Under the pieces are notes generated by a model. That model worked only from the letters and a program-made list of their open reading frames with translations, was not told the origin of the DNA and searched no databases. Shown here piece after piece: positions 35,773 to 45,667 of a DNA stretch of 64,000 nucleotides. Origin of the DNA: Verrucomicrobiota bacterium (lineage in GTDB: Bacteria; Verrucomicrobiota; Verrucomicrobiia; Opitutales; Opitutaceae); NCBI GenBank assembly GCA_016721945.1, contig JADKHC010000005.1:1-64000 (forward strand), given 5' to 3'. A program made the position numbers and the translations under genes. Numbering within the stretch: position 1 is the stretch's first letter; the number at the start of each line of letters is the position of its first letter.

Positions 35773-36453
35773 TCAACGTCGTTTAATCCAGCCTTTGCGC
35801 CTCAACATGATGGTCACAATTAGGCCGGTTAAAAACCCTCCGGCATGCGCCCACCAAGCCACACCGCCACGCGCCATCTCGTCGTTCATCAACGAACCCA
35901 CGCCGTTGAGCGCCTGCAACCCAAACCAAACAATCAACAACACAAAAGCCGGTAGCGGCACGATCGGCACCACCCAAGGCACGAGCGTGAAAATCCAAGC
36001 CGTCGGAAACAACGCCAGGTATGCGCCGAGAACACCGGAGATCGCGCCGCTCGCACCGAGCATAGGCAAAGTCGAACCAGTATCCATCGCCACTTGCAAC
36101 GCAGCCGCGCCCAGTCCTGAAAACAGATAAAACAAAATATACCGGACCGGGCCGAGCCGGTCCTCCACGTTTTTCCCGAAGATCCACAGGAACCAACAAT
36201 TCCCGGCCACATGCGCGACGCCACCGTGCAAGAACATCGCGGTGAATATTGTTAGCCACTGCTGCCCGTCGGCCAATCCGCCGAGCAATCGTTGCGGTAC
36301 GAGCGAATGCTCGATCAGAAACGACGGCAAAGCCCGGCCACCCTGCGAAGCCAGCACGCCCTCGTAGATAAAGACGCCCAGATTGGCGGCGATCAGCATT
36401 GCCGTAACAACGGCAGGTCGGCGGCGAGGAGCATCGTCCCAGAGCGGTAGCAT
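35773..36453 (-). CDS. Rhomboid-family intramembrane serine protease
   Basis: The 226-residue protein has six hydrophobic segments and rhomboid catalytic features. The serine is Ser135 in PMLGASGAISGVLGAYLALF and the histidine His203 in GGVAWWAHAGGFLTGLIV. The oxyanion-supporting region is FTAMFLHGGVAHVAGNCWFL with His81 and Asn85. Rhomboids cut single-pass membrane proteins within or near the membrane. The C-terminus is strongly basic (MLRRKGWIKRR). It is upstream of the small lipoprotein gene on the same strand, with about 70 bp between them. Confidence 0.92.
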   Translation of the reverse strand: MLPLWDDAPRRRPAVVTAMLIAANLGVFIYEGVLASQGGRALPSFLIEHSLVPQRLLGGLADGQQWLTIFTAMFLHGGVAHVAGNCWFLWIFGKNVEDRLGPVRYILFYLFSGLGAAALQVAMDTGSTLPMLGASGAISGVLGAYLALFPTAWIFTLVPWVVPIVPLPAFVLLIVWFGLQALNGVGSLMNDEMARGGVAWWAHAGGFLTGLIVTIMLRRKGWIKRR

Positions 36454-36526
36454 GGCCTACGAGGAAACGAACCACACGTCGGCGTCAAGGTTGACCGCAC
36501 GCAAACTCAGCGCTCACTCACTCGAC

Positions 36527-37609
36527 CTAATCGTCTTGATGGAAGCGAAAGCGAAAAGGTTTTTGCCCCTCACTTTTATGATTCCAGCCCGGCTTGCTCG
36601 CGAGAGCGCTCGGCTTGCGCACCTTCGGCAGGCTGGCGGCTTTCTCTTCCTTTAACTTTAGGTAACTATCGAAGCGGAGCTGCGTAAGCTCTCCTTGCTC
36701 CAAAGCAATCCGCACCGCACAACCCGGCTCGTTGGTGTGGCCGCAGCCGGTGAATCGACAGCGAGAAGACAACTCTTTGATATCGGCAAAGGCATCATCC
36801 AAACCATCCGAAACGCCCCAAAGCTGAAGTTCACGCATACCCGGCGTATCGATCACGAGTGCGCCGGAGGGCGTCACCACCAATTCACGGCGCGTGGTCG
36901 TGTGGCGCCCCTTGCTATCTTTTTCGCGCACCTCCGCCGTCGGCAAAGCATCGTCGCGCACGAGCGCGTTGATCAAACTCGATTTGCCCACACCCGAGGA
37001 GCCGATAAACGCCAGCGTGCGCCCCGCCTTCAGATAGGTGGCCGCGAGCGCCTTCAAGCCCTTTCGGGTAATCGAGCTGGTGATATAAACCGGTACGCCT
37101 GGCACAAGAATCTCGACTTCGGCCCGCACTTTCTCGGCATCCTCACACACATCGGATTTATTTAAAATAACGACCGCCTCAGCACCGCTTTCTTTCGCCG
37201 CAACCAAAAAGCGCTGAATACGCTTGGGGTTAAAATTAAGGTCCAAACCACTCACCAGAAACACGGTGTCGATATTGGCCGCGACGATCTGTTCAATCTC
37301 TTCCGAGCCAGAGGCACGCCGGGAAAACTTCGTCCTCCGTGGCAAGACAGCGTGCAGATCCGCCCGTTGTTCACCGGCCCGAATTCGCACCGCCACCCAA
37401 TCACCCACCGCAGGGAATTGGTCCGGCTTGCGCGCGTGGTGAAAAAAGCCGCTACCACATTCGGCGAGCACCTCGCCCGACGCAGTCTGCACCGCATAAA
37501 AATTCCGGCGGAGCTCGCACACCACCCGGGCAGGCTCCAGCCCCGCCGCAGCGTGCGGACTAAAAGTGAGCGCGAGAGCATCGTTCCAGCCTAGATCGGC
37601 AAGAGTCAT
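36527..37609 (-). CDS. rsgA: Ribosome small-subunit-dependent GTPase A
   Basis: RsgA assists late maturation of the 30S subunit. The 360-residue product has an N-terminal OB-fold (EVLAECGSGFFHHARKPDQF) and a circularly permuted GTPase with the G4 motif VILNKSDVCEDA first, then G1 GSSGVGKSSLINALV, G2-region KGRHTTTRRELVV and G3 DTPGMRELQLWG. A zinc-binding module follows: CRFTGCGHTNEPGCAVRIAL. The frame extends 35 codons upstream of the ATG at 37609, but the conserved part begins after it. Confidence 0.93.
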   Translation of the reverse strand: MTLADLGWNDALALTFSPHAAAGLEPARVVCELRRNFYAVQTASGEVLAECGSGFFHHARKPDQFPAVGDWVAVRIRAGEQRADLHAVLPRRTKFSRRASGSEEIEQIVAANIDTVFLVSGLDLNFNPKRIQRFLVAAKESGAEAVVILNKSDVCEDAEKVRAEVEILVPGVPVYITSSITRKGLKALAATYLKAGRTLAFIGSSGVGKSSLINALVRDDALPTAEVREKDSKGRHTTTRRELVVTPSGALVIDTPGMRELQLWGVSDGLDDAFADIKELSSRCRFTGCGHTNEPGCAVRIALEQGELTQLRFDSYLKLKEEKAASLPKVRKPSALASKPGWNHKSEGQKPFRFRFHQDD

Positions 37610-37771
37610 GGCCCACACTCTATGTGCCCTCAGCGCTCGGACGCCAGAAAGGAGCGATTTCTTGGCGAAATTTACTTTGCGGCGAAAACCGGCCTGCCAA
37701 TTTCCCGCGACCACTTCCTGTCATTGATTGCTCGGGCGTATCGTGTATTCTGAGCCCTTCAATCCCGCTTG

Positions 37772-38752
37772 ATGACCCTGTCGCCCAAACTCAAGAATCT
37801 GCTCGCTGCGACGTGTTACACACTCGGGCTGGCACTCGCCGTTTATCTTTCGCTACTTAAGATCTACGCGCTGCCGTGCATCGGACCGGGCAACTGCCAG
37901 GCGATTTTATACAGTATCTATGGTTCGGTTCTCCGCATCCCCGTTGGCGTTTTTGGGTCGCTGCTCTGGTTTGGCGTGATCTTCATCCCTGACCAAAACA
38001 AACGCGTCGTACTGCTAACCCTCCTCGCGCTGAGCACCGCCGCCTTCATGGCTATACAGTTCTTCGTGCTGCGCGGTTTCTGCCTCTATTGCACGCTGCA
38101 TGCCGTGGCAGCTTGGGGCGCACTGATGTTACATCGCGAACGGCCTCGCTTCTGGGTGGCGCTGCTCGCCCTGACGCTAGCTGGTGGTTCGTTCTATTTC
38201 TCGCGACAATATGTGGCCACCCACGCACAGGCCGATGCAGCCCGGGCACCCCAACTCTCGATGCTCGCCAACAACCCTGCCGCTCTATCCTTCCTCGGCC
38301 CGATCTGGCCCCGCAATCCCACCCTCATTCTTAGTCTGGATTGCGCCGCCTGCCTCGATCAGCTCGATGAACTCACGCGTCAAAGCTATGCGGATCGCCC
38401 TTCTGGCCCGGCAGTGTATTTGAAAACTAACGACACGAATCGCGCCCTCACTCTGGGCTTCATAGCCGCCGTACTCGCACAACGCGACATGATCCGGCGA
38501 GACGCCTTTCTCGCCACCGCCACCGTGCTCTTGAGCGAAAAGGAAACCGCACTCGGCAATCCCGCTATCGCCGCAGCCAGACTCGCAGCAATCTTTCCCG
38601 CCGCCGCTGGCGAGCTGCAGATCGCAGAAAAAATTGTCACCGCCCAGTCCAAAGCGCTGGCGAGCGCCGGCCTCGGCGAGACCACCCCGCTACTGATTCC
38701 GCGCGATGGACGCGTGAAACCATTTTTCAAGCCCGAGGAGTTATTCCCGTAG
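37772..38752 (+). CDS. VKOR-family protein with thioredoxin-like tail
   Basis: The N-terminal 140 residues form a four-helix membrane domain of the vitamin K epoxide reductase family, with the loop cysteines in YALPCIGPGNCQAILYS and the redox pair in LRGFCLYCTLHAVAAW. After a fifth hydrophobic segment a soluble periplasmic part contains LSLDCAACLDQLDELT, a CxxC motif at a thioredoxin-like position. Bacterial VKOR proteins reoxidise DsbA-like partners using quinones; fusion to a thioredoxin-like domain is common. Here the C-terminal domain is divergent. Translation starts at the ATG at 37772 (a TTG one codon earlier also fits). Confidence 0.8.
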   Translation: MTLSPKLKNLLAATCYTLGLALAVYLSLLKIYALPCIGPGNCQAILYSIYGSVLRIPVGVFGSLLWFGVIFIPDQNKRVVLLTLLALSTAAFMAIQFFVLRGFCLYCTLHAVAAWGALMLHRERPRFWVALLALTLAGGSFYFSRQYVATHAQADAARAPQLSMLANNPAALSFLGPIWPRNPTLILSLDCAACLDQLDELTRQSYADRPSGPAVYLKTNDTNRALTLGFIAAVLAQRDMIRRDAFLATATVLLSEKETALGNPAIAAARLAAIFPAAAGELQIAEKIVTAQSKALASAGLGETTPLLIPRDGRVKPFFKPEELFP

Positions 38753-38817
38753 ACCGGGATTCCATCGGACTCGTGCTGAGGCCATCGACAAGCCCGATAA
38801 GGCCTTCCGCCAACGGA

Positions 38818-39867
38818 CTACTTATTTCTGTCAACCGGTTCGGCTCTCACGATCACGGGGATTTCCGCTTCGAGTTTTTCGCCGTCGTAGATTCGCAAAA
38901 GCTGTGTGAGCGGCCCTGAGGCGATTGGCGTCACGGAAATTTCGTAACGCAGTTTGTCGCCGTCGCGGGCGAGCGCCTTGACCTGCCCAAGCGATAATTC
39001 CATCCGCGGTTCACCCGCAGCCGTCCAGCCATGGACTACGATTTCACGCACGGTGGATTGGCCCACTTTGACTGTAGGGAGTATGGCCGGGTTGGGCATG
39101 ATGCGCAGCGCCGAGGTAACCGGAACGAACGCGCTGAATACCAGTTTGGGCTCTTCCAGGTCCGAGGTTTCCAACTCGACCTTCACCGTGTGATTGCCCG
39201 CTGGCACGTCAGCCCGCTTCAAAAGTTTTAAAGTAAACATCCCGCCTTCACCGCCAACAGGAAGAACCTCCAACCAGGTAGGCGTGCAGGTGATTTTCCC
39301 GAGCGTCACCTTGCCGCTCCCGGTATAACGCAGCGCTACTGACAAAGAGGTTTCGCGCCCCCTCAGACTGGGCGGTATCACAATCACCGCTGGCGCCAAC
39401 TGCCATGATTTATAAAGTGAAACGCTCAGCACGACCGGAACCACAAGTTCGCCCGTAGAGGTAGTCACCCGGACGTTGCGACGGAGCGTGCCTTGGTAGG
39501 CGCGAGTCTCGACGGCGATCATCATTGCGGTGCTCTCGCCAGGAGCAAGCGAGCGCTTCTCTGGTGTAGCAACGGTGCAACTACAGTCCGCAATGACTCC
39601 TGTGATTTCGAGTGCGCTGGAGCCGGTGTTGGTCAACTTAACCTCAGCTTTCACGACCTGCTCCTGCCTGCGCTGACCAAGGTCGAGACTCGCAGGCTCA
39701 GCCTTAAGCTGCGCGTGGACGTCGACAGAAAGAACCAATAGAAACAAGGAAAGCAGGATCGGTCTCACGAGTTTAAGCACCCGTGAACCCTGCCGGAGTT
39801 TGACCTCACCGGCAAGCCGGGAGCAAAGCTTGCGCACCGCCTCAAGCACCGCCCTCAAGCACGCCAC
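38818..39867 (-). CDS. DUF1573 periplasmic protein
   Basis: The product contains an exported Ig-like DUF1573 domain: LDLGQRRQEQVVKAEVKLTN followed by TGSSALEITGVIADCSCTVA, with the characteristic CSC motif. Two further beta-sandwich regions reach residue 349. A hydrophobic export signal (LVRPILLSLFLLVLSVDVHA) begins about 34 codons into the frame, so the true start is probably internal, for example the GTG at 39780 rather than 39867. From 39842 on, the frame overlaps the end of the kinase gene on the same strand. DUF1573 proteins are abundant in Verrucomicrobiota and Bacteroidetes; their function is unknown. Confidence 0.8.
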   Translation of the reverse strand: MACLRAVLEAVRKLCSRLAGEVKLRQGSRVLKLVRPILLSLFLLVLSVDVHAQLKAEPASLDLGQRRQEQVVKAEVKLTNTGSSALEITGVIADCSCTVATPEKRSLAPGESTAMMIAVETRAYQGTLRRNVRVTTSTGELVVPVVLSVSLYKSWQLAPAVIVIPPSLRGRETSLSVALRYTGSGKVTLGKITCTPTWLEVLPVGGEGGMFTLKLLKRADVPAGNHTVKVELETSDLEEPKLVFSAFVPVTSALRIMPNPAILPTVKVGQSTVREIVVHGWTAAGEPRMELSLGQVKALARDGDKLRYEISVTPIASGPLTQLLRIYDGEKLEAEIPVIVRAEPVDRNK

Positions 39868-42800
39868 GGATAGTACGTGCCAGGTCGCTCAGTTTATAGG
39901 GCTTCGGCACCATGCCGCGAAAACCGTGCGCGCGATAACTCGAAAGCACCGGATCGCTCGAGTAACCGCTGGAAACGATGGCGCGCACGCGGGGATCGAT
40001 CTTGAGCAACTGCTCCATGGCCTCACGACCTCCCATGCCGCCGGGCACGGTCAGATCCATAATCACCAACCTAAACGGATTATTGCTCGCCAGCGCCTCA
40101 GCATAAGCATCAACCGCAGCCTTGCCGTCAGACACCGATACCGCAGTGAAACCAAGACGCTCCAGCAGCGTACAAGCGACCGTGCAGATAGTCTCCTCGT
40201 CGTCCATGAAGAGCACGCGTCCGCTCATACTGACAACCTTAGCGGGAGCTTCTGGTTCGGCCACCAGGGCAGCCATCACGGCCGGCAACCAGATAAGGAA
40301 GGTCGTACCCTGACCGAGTTCGGATTCGACATCGATATGCCCCTGATGGCGCCGCACGATGGAATAAACAGTCGCCAGGCCCAAGCCACTACCCGACTGC
40401 TTGGTGGTGAAATACGGATCGAAGATCCGCTGCAAGTGTTCGGCGCGGATACCCAAACCGCTATCGGTAATTTCGAGCCGCAGGTATTTGCCGATCCTGA
40501 GCGGACGCGCCGACTCCGGCGTGACCTGCTCGTTGTGAATCGCGATCGTAATCTGGCCGCCTTCAGGCATCGCCTGCACAGCATTGATGACGAGATTTTG
40601 CACGACCTGACCGATCTGGCCCTTATCGACATCGGCAGCCCAGAGATCGGGATCAAACTTAAATTCACACACCGCCTTCGATCCATGCAGGGCAAACTCC
40701 GCTACTTCACGAACGACCTCGGGCAACTGCACGGTCTTTCTCACCGGCTCGCCGCCCTTGGCAAACGTGAGCAACTGCTGAGTAAGGTCGCGCGCACGCA
40801 ACACACCATGCTCAGCCTCGGTCAGCCAGCGGCCAGCCGCAGCCATCACTCCGGAATCGAGCATAGCCAACGTGACATTCCCCATCACCACCGTGAGAAT
40901 GTTATTAAAATCATGCGCGATACCGCCGGCGAGAATGCCGACCGACTCAAGTTTAGAGGAACGCAATAGTTCGGCTTCCAGGCGCGCGCGCTCCGTCACA
41001 TCGCGAAATACCACGACCGCACCGATTGGCTGCCCGACAAGATCGTGCATCGGCGCACAACGTCCATCAACCACACATTGAACACCCTGCCGGTTGACCA
41101 GCGTGGAGTGTAACGGAAATTCCACTACACGATGCTCCGAGATGGAACGCGCGACCGGCATGGTGACATTGGCGCGCGTTTTTTCGTGGCGCAGCACACA
41201 GACCTGCTCGACCCCGCGGCCGATCGCAGTGCCCGCCGGCCAGCCAGTCAGCTTTTCAGCCGCCTCATTCATAAACTGCACCACACCTTCAGTGTCGGTC
41301 GTGAGCAAGCATTCGGCCATGGCTCGCAGGGTCACACGCAACCGCTCACGCTCAGCCGCCAGAGCGGCCTCAGCACTGCGGATATCGGTTAAGTCTACCA
41401 ACACGAGTTGCGTCGACTCGTACCCTTCGCGACCGCCAAGCTGCGGCAACCACCAGCGAAAATAGACGCGCCTGTTCTGATCGTCGAGCGTGTGCAGCGT
41501 GATCTCGCCCTCGATCTCGTTGCGCCCATCCCAGACAGCAAGAAAGGCCTCGCGGCGGGCCCGGAGTGAATCGGGCGTAAAGACTCGCGGCAGATTTTCC
41601 AGCAGCTCTTTTTTCGAGCCAGCTCTGGCCATGCGCACAGTTTCTTGATTCGCGTTGATTACTTTGACCCACCCCATCACTTCGGCGAGCTCATCAGGAT
41701 GCTCATCCAAGTAGGCGGCGAGGTTAGTCACACCCTTCGCGCGCAACGCCTGCTGCCATTCGGAAACCCTGCGATAATCCTGCTCCACGATGGCCACGGG
41801 CGAATGTTCAAACAACACACGGTAGCGCGTCTCGCTATCGCGCAAAGCATCCTCTGCGGTTTTCCGCTGTGTGATGTCGGTGTGCGAACCGAGCACGCGA
41901 AGAGCATTTCCCTCGGGGTCGAACATCGCCTGACCGCGCGAAAGTATCCATTTATAACTACCGTCTTTACAGCGCAGCCGAAACTCGCAGTGGAAAAATT
42001 CTGTGCCGCCTCGGCAATGAGCCTGGAACGCATCGTCCACCCGCGTCAGGTCGTCGGGATGAATGCGACTGAGCAGTTCTTCGCGACCCGTGCCGATTTC
42101 GTGAGGTTCGTAACCCAACATTATTTTCCAGCGTTCCGAGTAGAAACCTTCTCGCGTCTGCAGGTTGTACTCCCAGATCCCGTCCTGCGTGCCGCGCACT
42201 GCGAGTTGCCAGCGCTCCTCGGCCCGCAGCATGTTTTCCTCGGCGTTTTTGATTTCGGTGATATCAACCAAAACCACCAACACACGCCCAAGATCGAGCG
42301 CGCCGTCTTCCATCCGGGCCACAGACCAGCGCACTGTCTGATAGTGAGCCCGCCCGCGGGTGTCGGTAAAGCCCACCTCGGCGTTCACCTCGTCACGCCG
42401 TTCAAGGATAGCAATTAGTTCGTCATGAAACGCCCGCAATACGCTCGCCGGCGGATCTAGTTTTTCACGGGGAACCATTTCGCCCAGCGAGGCGGCGGAT
42501 AGATAAGAAATCGCGTGGCGGTTGGCCGCACGCAGACGGATTTGCCGGTAACCCTCGCGGAGCAACCCCGGCTCAGCCGCGATGGCCGACTCCAATCCAT
42601 CTGGCGTCATGACGCCTCGAGCCCTCAACCACATGCCGACATCGGAAAAGTCTTCCTCGAGGATTGCTACCGGCGTGCGTTCAAACAATTCACGGTAACG
42701 CGCTTCAGACGCCCGCATCGCAGCATCGGCTTTTTTGCTTTCGCTGATGTCGGTATGCGCGCCGATTAGGCGCTGGGGGCGTCGTTTCTCGTCGAAAAAG

Positions 42801-44185
42801 GCACGGCCACGCGCCTCGATCCACTTATATTGGCCGTTCTTGCAGAGCATCCGATATTCGGACCGATAGAAAGCGGTTTCCCCCCGCAAGTGAGCCTGTA
42901 ATTGGGCAAGCACACGATCGGAATCGTCAGGGTGAATACGGGCCTGCCACTCACGTCCACCACCTGTCAATTCGTTCGGCTCGAAGCCAAGAATTTCTTT
43001 CCAGCGATCGGAGACGAAACTATCGCCAGCAACAAAATCTTTTTCGAAGATGCCCACATTGAGCGCCTTCACTGCCAGTTCCCAGCGATCCTCGACTTCG
43101 CGCAACCGCGCCTCGGTCGCCCGCAGATCGCTCAAATCGGAGAACACCACCACCACGCGCCGCAGATCCAGGCAGTCGTCGACCTTGGTCACGCTCCAAT
43201 GCATCACACTGTGCCCGACCGAACCATCGACACGCCCAAACGGCAAATCGCACACCACCTCCGAGCGCCCTTCCCAGATCGCTTCCAGCTCCAGCTGAAA
43301 AGCCTTTAAAATTTCCGGATTTCCAGCCGCCTGCGAACGCTGTGCATACGTCTCAAGATCCGACGCGCCCGCCGCCCGCAACGCCGCAGGATTCGCCCCC
43401 GTCACCTTCACATTGGCAAATTGCTCTGCCAAAACTTCCGGATTCGCCTTCAAATAAACCGGCAGCTCTGTCACGCCCGCCGTGCGCAATTCCTGCAACC
43501 ACGCGCCCACCGCAGTAAAATCTTCCTCGGCGATAGCGACCGGCGCGCGCTCAAAAATCTCGCGCAGCTGCGTCTCGGAGCGACGCAAAGCCGCCTCCGC
43601 CTTCATCCGCGGACGCAGATCGCGCAAGATCGCCTGCACGTACCGCCTCGCCCCTGTCGTCACCAACGACGACCGCGAATGCATCGGGATAATTTCCCCA
43701 TTGCGATGCCGCACGGGAATCTCGTCCTCGACGATGCCACCCTTCTTCACGTGCTCATCGAAAATCCGCCGCATCGAATCGCGCTCCACGGTCGTGTATA
43801 ACACCGTGTGCCGCTGGCCCACCAACTCTTTTTCCTGCCAGCCCAACACCTCGCACGCGCAACGATTCGCCTCGATGACCATGCCGGTCTTCGCATCAAA
43901 AACCAAAATCGCATCGCTCGCCTGCTCCAGCAACAACCGGTGCCGCTCCTCGGAAATCTCCAGCGCACGCGCACGCCGCTCCAACTCGTTCCATAACCGC
44001 TGAATCGTGCGCAACGCCAAAACCGCCATCGAGGCAGCCGCCGCACCGCCCGTCAGCAACAACACATCCCAACCCGAGAACATTGTTGGCGCCACTCCGT
44101 TGATCGCCCAACCCACCAAAGCCGTCACGCCCGTAATACCCGCAATGGCGGTCTTCTGTTTAGAGGAAAACTGGTAAAAGCGCAT
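39842..44185 (-). CDS. Large PAS-repeat hybrid histidine kinase
   Basis: The 1447-residue membrane sensor has two helices within residues 10-60, then a PAS domain (EERHRLLLEQASDAILVFDA). An alternating series of PAS variants follows. Type 1 units start LFERTPVAILEEDFSDVG (also FERAPVAIAEEDF and FEHSPVAIVEQDY) and type 2 units are PAS-3-like (WELAVKALNVGIFEKDF and WQLAVRGTQDGIWEYNL). A last PAS (LRAMAECLLTTDTEGVVQFM) precedes the kinase core with LAGGIAHDFNNILTVVMGNV, LVINAVQAMPEGG and GSGLGLATVYSIVRRHQGHI. The protein ends with a receiver domain (LVIMDLTVPGGMGGREAMEQ). It probably integrates redox or ligand signals. No cognate response regulator gene adjoins it. Confidence 0.9.
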   Translation of the reverse strand: MRFYQFSSKQKTAIAGITGVTALVGWAINGVAPTMFSGWDVLLLTGGAAAASMAVLALRTIQRLWNELERRARALEISEERHRLLLEQASDAILVFDAKTGMVIEANRCACEVLGWQEKELVGQRHTVLYTTVERDSMRRIFDEHVKKGGIVEDEIPVRHRNGEIIPMHSRSSLVTTGARRYVQAILRDLRPRMKAEAALRRSETQLREIFERAPVAIAEEDFTAVGAWLQELRTAGVTELPVYLKANPEVLAEQFANVKVTGANPAALRAAGASDLETYAQRSQAAGNPEILKAFQLELEAIWEGRSEVVCDLPFGRVDGSVGHSVMHWSVTKVDDCLDLRRVVVVFSDLSDLRATEARLREVEDRWELAVKALNVGIFEKDFVAGDSFVSDRWKEILGFEPNELTGGGREWQARIHPDDSDRVLAQLQAHLRGETAFYRSEYRMLCKNGQYKWIEARGRAFFDEKRRPQRLIGAHTDISESKKADAAMRASEARYRELFERTPVAILEEDFSDVGMWLRARGVMTPDGLESAIAAEPGLLREGYRQIRLRAANRHAISYLSAASLGEMVPREKLDPPASVLRAFHDELIAILERRDEVNAEVGFTDTRGRAHYQTVRWSVARMEDGALDLGRVLVVLVDITEIKNAEENMLRAEERWQLAVRGTQDGIWEYNLQTREGFYSERWKIMLGYEPHEIGTGREELLSRIHPDDLTRVDDAFQAHCRGGTEFFHCEFRLRCKDGSYKWILSRGQAMFDPEGNALRVLGSHTDITQRKTAEDALRDSETRYRVLFEHSPVAIVEQDYRRVSEWQQALRAKGVTNLAAYLDEHPDELAEVMGWVKVINANQETVRMARAGSKKELLENLPRVFTPDSLRARREAFLAVWDGRNEIEGEITLHTLDDQNRRVYFRWWLPQLGGREGYESTQLVLVDLTDIRSAEAALAAERERLRVTLRAMAECLLTTDTEGVVQFMNEAAEKLTGWPAGTAIGRGVEQVCVLRHEKTRANVTMPVARSISEHRVVEFPLHSTLVNRQGVQCVVDGRCAPMHDLVGQPIGAVVVFRDVTERARLEAELLRSSKLESVGILAGGIAHDFNNILTVVMGNVTLAMLDSGVMAAAGRWLTEAEHGVLRARDLTQQLLTFAKGGEPVRKTVQLPEVVREVAEFALHGSKAVCEFKFDPDLWAADVDKGQIGQVVQNLVINAVQAMPEGGQITIAIHNEQVTPESARPLRIGKYLRLEITDSGLGIRAEHLQRIFDPYFTTKQSGSGLGLATVYSIVRRHQGHIDVESELGQGTTFLIWLPAVMAALVAEPEAPAKVVSMSGRVLFMDDEETICTVACTLLERLGFTAVSVSDGKAAVDAYAEALASNNPFRLVIMDLTVPGGMGGREAMEQLLKIDPRVRAIVSSGYSSDPVLSSYRAHGFRGMVPKPYKLSDLARTIRGVLEGGA

Positions 44186-44572
44186 GTAAGCGGGAAGCTG
44201 TTAAAATGCCGACGATCAGCACGGTCGAACGAAGCCAAGCCCACCAATATTGTCGAGGCGCAAACCTACCTCCAAGACCGCCCCGCCACTAAACAGTGGA
44301 TACACCTACGCATCTCTCCTCTTTTCCTTCATTTTTTACAACGCGCTCCGAGCTTCTACCCTTTCAACAGAAACAACAAAGCGAACGTCCACCCGCCACC
44401 GTTTCCCGAGCCTCTTCGTTACCTTCGTTTCCTTCCGAAAAATCGCGCTGGGCTGAACCGTACACGCTCACTATCGGCATAGAAGCGCAAGCGGGTTGGA
44501 TTATTAACTCCTCTCCACCGAATTCGCGCTTCCGTGTTGCGCGCCCGCCGCTTTCACATGTCTTAGCAAACC
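44186..44572. other. Divergent intergenic region without a recognised gene
   Basis: About 390 bp between the kinase and the SirB1-like gene. It contains a run resembling another repeat family around 44365-44450 (AACAACAAAGCGAACG facing CTCTTCGTTACCTTCGTT). Frames that cross it are low-complexity and not convincing. Promoters for both genes should lie here. Confidence 0.4.
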
Positions 44573-45442
44573 GTGGAAAACGAAAAGCTCAGCTCCGAAC
44601 TCCAGACCGCTTTTCTCGGCCTGCTCGACGACCAGCAGCCTTCCGTCCGCCAGGCCCTGCTCGCCCACTTCGTCGAACATCCCGCCGCCTCCGCCGATTT
44701 TCTAAAAACCATCGCCACCGGCAAAAACCGTCCGCTCGCCTGGCACGCCCGCTGGTTTCTCGAAGAACTGAAATTCAGTGACCCCTCCGCCGAGTTCGTC
44801 GGCTTCATCCGCTCCCTCAACTACGAACTCGAAACCGGCACCCTCCTGCTCAACCGCACCGTTTTCCCACGGATCGACATCGGCGCCTGCTGCGAACAAC
44901 TCGACGCCCTCGCCGCTCGCTGCCGCGAACTTTTCGCCGAACCCATGACCACCCGCGAAAAATGCCGCGTCATCAATCGCGTGCTCTTTCACGAACACGG
45001 TTTCCACGGCAACTCCGAGCATTACACCGATCCGCTCAACAGCTTCCTCGAACAAGTCCTCACCCGCCGCAAAGGCATCCCGATTTCACTCTGCCTCGTT
45101 TATCTTTTCGTCGCCCACCGCCTCGGCCTGGAACTCGAACCCGTCGGCTTGCCCGGACATTTCGTACTCGGCTGTTATACTGAAGGCAGCCCCTTCTTCA
45201 TCGACGCCTTCGAAAACGGCACCTTCCGCAGCGCCGACCAACTCTTCGACTGGCTCCGCACCCGGCAAATCTCGCCAAAAATCACCGACCTCGCCCCCAC
45301 GCCCGTCCGCGAAGTCCTCTGCCGCTGCTGCCGCAACCTCGTGCAACACTACGAAGCCTCCGGCGACGCCGACCGCGCCCGCCTTTTCACCAGCTTCGTC
45401 GAAGAATTCGAGTCCACCTACGAACGCCACGCCGAATCCTAA
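44573..45442 (+). CDS. SirB1-family transglutaminase-like protein
   Basis: The 289-residue protein matches SirB1-type proteins with a transglutaminase-like core. Visible parts are NYELETGTLLLNRTVFPRID, the segment VINRVLFHEHGFHGNSEHYT, LTRRKGIPISLCLVYLFVAH where a cysteine lies at the usual catalytic-cysteine position, and GLPGHFVLGCY with the histidine. Family members are mostly uncharacterised. The N-terminal 70 residues form a helical extension. The start codon is GTG at 44573, with no clear Shine-Dalgarno sequence. Confidence 0.8.
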   Translation: MENEKLSSELQTAFLGLLDDQQPSVRQALLAHFVEHPAASADFLKTIATGKNRPLAWHARWFLEELKFSDPSAEFVGFIRSLNYELETGTLLLNRTVFPRIDIGACCEQLDALAARCRELFAEPMTTREKCRVINRVLFHEHGFHGNSEHYTDPLNSFLEQVLTRRKGIPISLCLVYLFVAHRLGLELEPVGLPGHFVLGCYTEGSPFFIDAFENGTFRSADQLFDWLRTRQISPKITDLAPTPVREVLCRCCRNLVQHYEASGDADRARLFTSFVEEFESTYERHAES

Positions 45443-45460
45443 GCCCGGAAAACCTGGCAG

Positions 45461-45570
45461 TAGAAGGTGGAGCCCGTTGTCCCTAACGGGCTGTTTTGAG
45501 AGCTGCGCCGATCAAGCCCGATGCAGGAAAACCAGGCAGTTATGGGGAACTCAGGAAATCAGGAACGACA
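45461..45570. repeat. Truncated B repeat and a C repeat remnant
   Basis: A B repeat lacking its last hairpin arm begins GTAGAAGGTGGAGCCCG at about 45462 and runs into a short C-repeat fragment (GGGGAACTCAGGAAATCAGG) at about 45543. They lie upstream of the next small gene. Confidence 0.5.
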
Positions 45571-45667
45571 ACACCAAAGCACATTGGCCTCAACACGCTC
45601 GCCCGCCTGCGCCGATTCGAGATCGCCCCGTGCAATAAATCCTGCACGCTCGCTACCGATCCACGCC

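Noticed and set aside
44296..44781. 161-codon plus-strand open frame starting upstream of the SirB1-like gene
   Set aside because: Low-complexity Ser/Arg/Pro translation that overlaps the SirB1-like gene in another frame and crosses repeat-like DNA.
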